From contig CACXFT010000023.1 of NCBI GenBank assembly GCA_902767045.1, forward strand, positions 1 to 40,219: a DNA stretch of 40,219 nt, in the 5' to 3' direction. This document shows positions 39,009 through 40,219 of this stretch, piece by piece. The position numbers and the translations under genes were made by a program. Numbering within the stretch: the first letter of the stretch is position 1; the number at the start of each line of letters is the position of its first letter. This DNA is from an uncultured Prevotellaceae bacterium. Its GTDB lineage: Bacteria; Bacteroidota; Bacteroidia; Bacteroidales; Bacteroidaceae. The notes below the pieces were generated by a model, which was not told the DNA's origin, searched no databases, and worked only from the letters and a program-made list of their open reading frames with translations.

Positions 39009-39911
39009 TTAGCTTTTCTTTTGTTTCACCTTAAATCGGTCGAATCCCTCTCCGTACACACCGATAACGGCGCTTTGCGAAACGAAGGCCTCGGGGTCAA
39101 TGGCGTTGATGAGTTCGAAAATCTTTGCGCTTTCGTTCTGTTTGGCCAGCACGAAGAGCATTTTCACCTCTTTGCCCGAATAGAAGCCATGAGCGTCTAT
39201 GACGGTGCATCCGCGGTGTGGGTCGAGGTTGATGCGGCTGCCAATCTCTTTGTATTTGTCGGAGATGATGAAGAACTGCACGCTTCGGCGCAGGCTGTTC
39301 ACCACCTGGTCTACGCAGAAGGCCGAAATGTAGAGCACCACATAGCCATAGATGACGCGTTCCCAGTCTTTCAGTACGAAGTAAGAAGATGAAATGATGA
39401 TGAGGTCGCAGATGAGAATGATGCGGCCGAGCGAGATGTCGCGGTATTTGTTCACGATGGCCGCCACAATGTCGGTGCCGCCCGTAGAGCCGTTGGAGCT
39501 GAGCCCCAGTCCCACGCCCGTTCCGCAGAACACAGCCCCCAGCACCGCCGCCATGAACGGCTGGTCGTGAAGCAGGTGCAGCGAAGCCGTGTGCTCGCGT
39601 GTGAGCGAGAGCGACACGGTGAGCACGATAACGGCATACACCGTTTTCACACAAAACTTCCATCCCAGAATGCGCAGTGCCATCACCAGCAGCACGGCAT
39701 TGATAACAAAGTAGCTCAGCTGTGCCGGAATGTGCATGGGGCTCCATTCCAGAATGGAGGAGATACCCGGCACGCCGCCGGTGGTGATGTTGTTGGGGAG
39801 CAGAAACACCGACCAGCCTATGCAGTAGCTGAGCATGGCCACGGTAATCATCATGTAGTCGCGCGCTTCGCGCATGACTGCCTTTCGGTTTATTCTTTCT
39901 TTGATGTCCAT
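39009..39911 (-). CDS. YitT family membrane protein (DUF161/DUF2179)
   Basis: The 300-residue protein has five or six membrane spans in the first 200 residues, with the conserved PNNITTGGVPGIS (about 39-51) and GTGVGLGLSSNGSTGGTDIVAA (about 130-151) segments that define the DUF161 repeat. A soluble DUF2179 domain (about 215-295, with RGCTVIDAHGFYSGKEVKMLFVLAKQNE) forms the cytoplasmic C-terminus. The physiological substrate of the family is not established. It has its own consensus promoter at 39933-39963. The GH51 gene begins only 40 nt after its stop, so readthrough into that large enzyme gene is possible. Confidence 0.92.
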   Translation of the reverse strand: MDIKERINRKAVMREARDYMMITVAMLSYCIGWSVFLLPNNITTGGVPGISSILEWSPMHIPAQLSYFVINAVLLVMALRILGWKFCVKTVYAVIVLTVSLSLTREHTASLHLLHDQPFMAAVLGAVFCGTGVGLGLSSNGSTGGTDIVAAIVNKYRDISLGRIILICDLIIISSSYFVLKDWERVIYGYVVLYISAFCVDQVVNSLRRSVQFFIISDKYKEIGSRINLDPHRGCTVIDAHGFYSGKEVKMLFVLAKQNESAKIFELINAIDPEAFVSQSAVIGVYGEGFDRFKVKQKKS

Positions 39912-39932
39912 AAAAAGTAATTAAACAGTTTG

Positions 39933-39963
39933 CAAAGGTATGAAATATTCCCAATAGTGCAAA
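39933..39963 (-). promoter_or_regulatory. Promoter of the YitT-family gene
   Basis: On the minus strand TACCTTTG (39940-39933) fits TAnnTTTG, with TTTG at 39963-39960 after a 19-nt spacer. The leader is about 16 nt. Confidence 0.8.
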
Positions 39964-40100
39964 AATGTGAAGCAGGAAAAATTAAGCAGCTTCAGTTAAT
40001 TAATTATTGGTGTCCGGTAAAAATCTGTACTACTCACTACAAATCCATTGATGTGAAATATTTCTGGCGATTATTACAACAGAGAGGCTAAGAAACTGAC

Positions 40101-40135
40101 GGACGCTGAAAGCGTCCACTTTCAGTAACCGGGGG
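40101..40135 (+). repeat. Palindromic repeat, truncated copy
   Basis: The first stem GGACGCTGAAAGCGTCC and ACTTTCAGTAACCGGGGG are present, then the unit stops, and a full copy begins 3 bp later. Confidence 0.85.
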
Positions 40136-40138
40136 AAC

Positions 40139-40198
40139 GGACGCTGAAAGCGTCCACTCTCAGTAACCGGGGGTACGAGCGTAGCGAGCACCCCCGGA
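40139..40198 (+). repeat. 60-bp palindromic repeat, full copy
   Basis: This copy is complete: stem GGACGCT-GAA-AGCGTCC, linker ACTCTCAGTAACC, and a second stem GGGGGT...ACCCCC-like with the AGCGTAGCGAG loop. It is nearly identical to the copy at 8882-8941. Confidence 0.9.
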
Positions 40199-40219
40199 CT
40201 GTGGTCTCTAACAAGTGCA

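Larger units (their letters stand above)
39964..40219. other. Right-edge intergenic region
   Basis: No gene is seen in the last 256 bp. The stretch to 40100 is AT-rich with no clear feature; the rest is a truncated and a full copy of the 60-bp palindromic repeat. Confidence 0.75.

Noticed and set aside
40001-40040. Insertion-sequence end near GGTGTCCGGTAAAA
   Set aside because: The string looks like the terminus of some Bacteroidetes insertion sequences, but no matching inverted end, target duplication or transposase is in the window.
1-40219. tRNA or rRNA genes
   Set aside because: I looked for T-arm GTTCGANNC-type strings and conserved rRNA segments and found none in a cloverleaf context; small RNAs cannot be excluded by eye.

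Overview
The window looks like a chromosomal segment of a Bacteroidales bacterium, most probably a Prevotellaceae member. The evidence is: repeated TTTG-N19-20-TAnnTTTG promoters (the Bacteroidetes sigma-ABfr consensus), a fimbrillin locus with DUF3868/DUF3575 and DUF5119 partners, an Omp28-type lipoprotein, a fused IspG of the three-domain type, and several secreted proteins ending in a T9SS-like C-terminal segment. No phage, plasmid, rRNA, tRNA, CRISPR or complete insertion sequence was seen.

Layout. 1-2164 (minus): 5' part of frdA/sdhA preceded by the cytochrome b subunit frdC, with a promoter at about 2263-2293. 2448-8862 (plus): a DNA/RNA maintenance and nucleotide block, mnmG, apt, uvrC, dtd, a MazG-type pyrophosphohydrolase and deoC. 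Two parS-like 16-mers flank apt. 8863-9136: inverted pair of a 60-bp palindromic repeat. 9137-10114 (minus): polyprenyl diphosphate synthase. 10202-12964 (plus): polA with intact proofreading motifs. 13146-17600 (plus): three-gene fimbrial locus. 17707-17999: two tiny membrane peptides, the second only 30 residues and translationally coupled to the first. 18066-18267: large nested palindrome. 18289-18861: TrmH/SpoU methyltransferase. 18874-22302 (minus): secreted PL11 rhamnogalacturonan lyase. 22372-22833 (plus): RNase H.

22879-26825 (minus) is an envelope operon: TlpA-like thioredoxin, DUF6029-like outer-membrane barrel, Omp28-like lipoprotein with a CxxC, and a small secreted protein. Upstream on the same strand lie an aldo/keto reductase, ispG, purE, a PAP2-like membrane protein, rpoN and a conserved protein of unknown function (to 32675). 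33041-34549 (plus): an acetyl-CoA hydrolase/CoA-transferase whose long leader carries a striking 22-bp-period dyad array. 34670-38968 (minus): a 1432-residue GH51 plus GH43-like secreted enzyme, followed upstream by a YitT-family protein. The right edge carries more copies of the 60-bp repeat.

Functionally the window combines core housekeeping genes with an anaerobic succinate/fumarate and CoA-transfer component, menaquinone/isoprenoid genes (ispG, polyprenyl synthase, fumarate reductase) and two large secreted enzymes for rhamnogalacturonan-I and arabinan. The most unusual signals are non-coding: the parS-like pair, the 22-bp dyad array, the covarying palindromic repeats, the near-leaderless small-peptide operon and the heptamer repeats at the start of the DUF6029-like gene.
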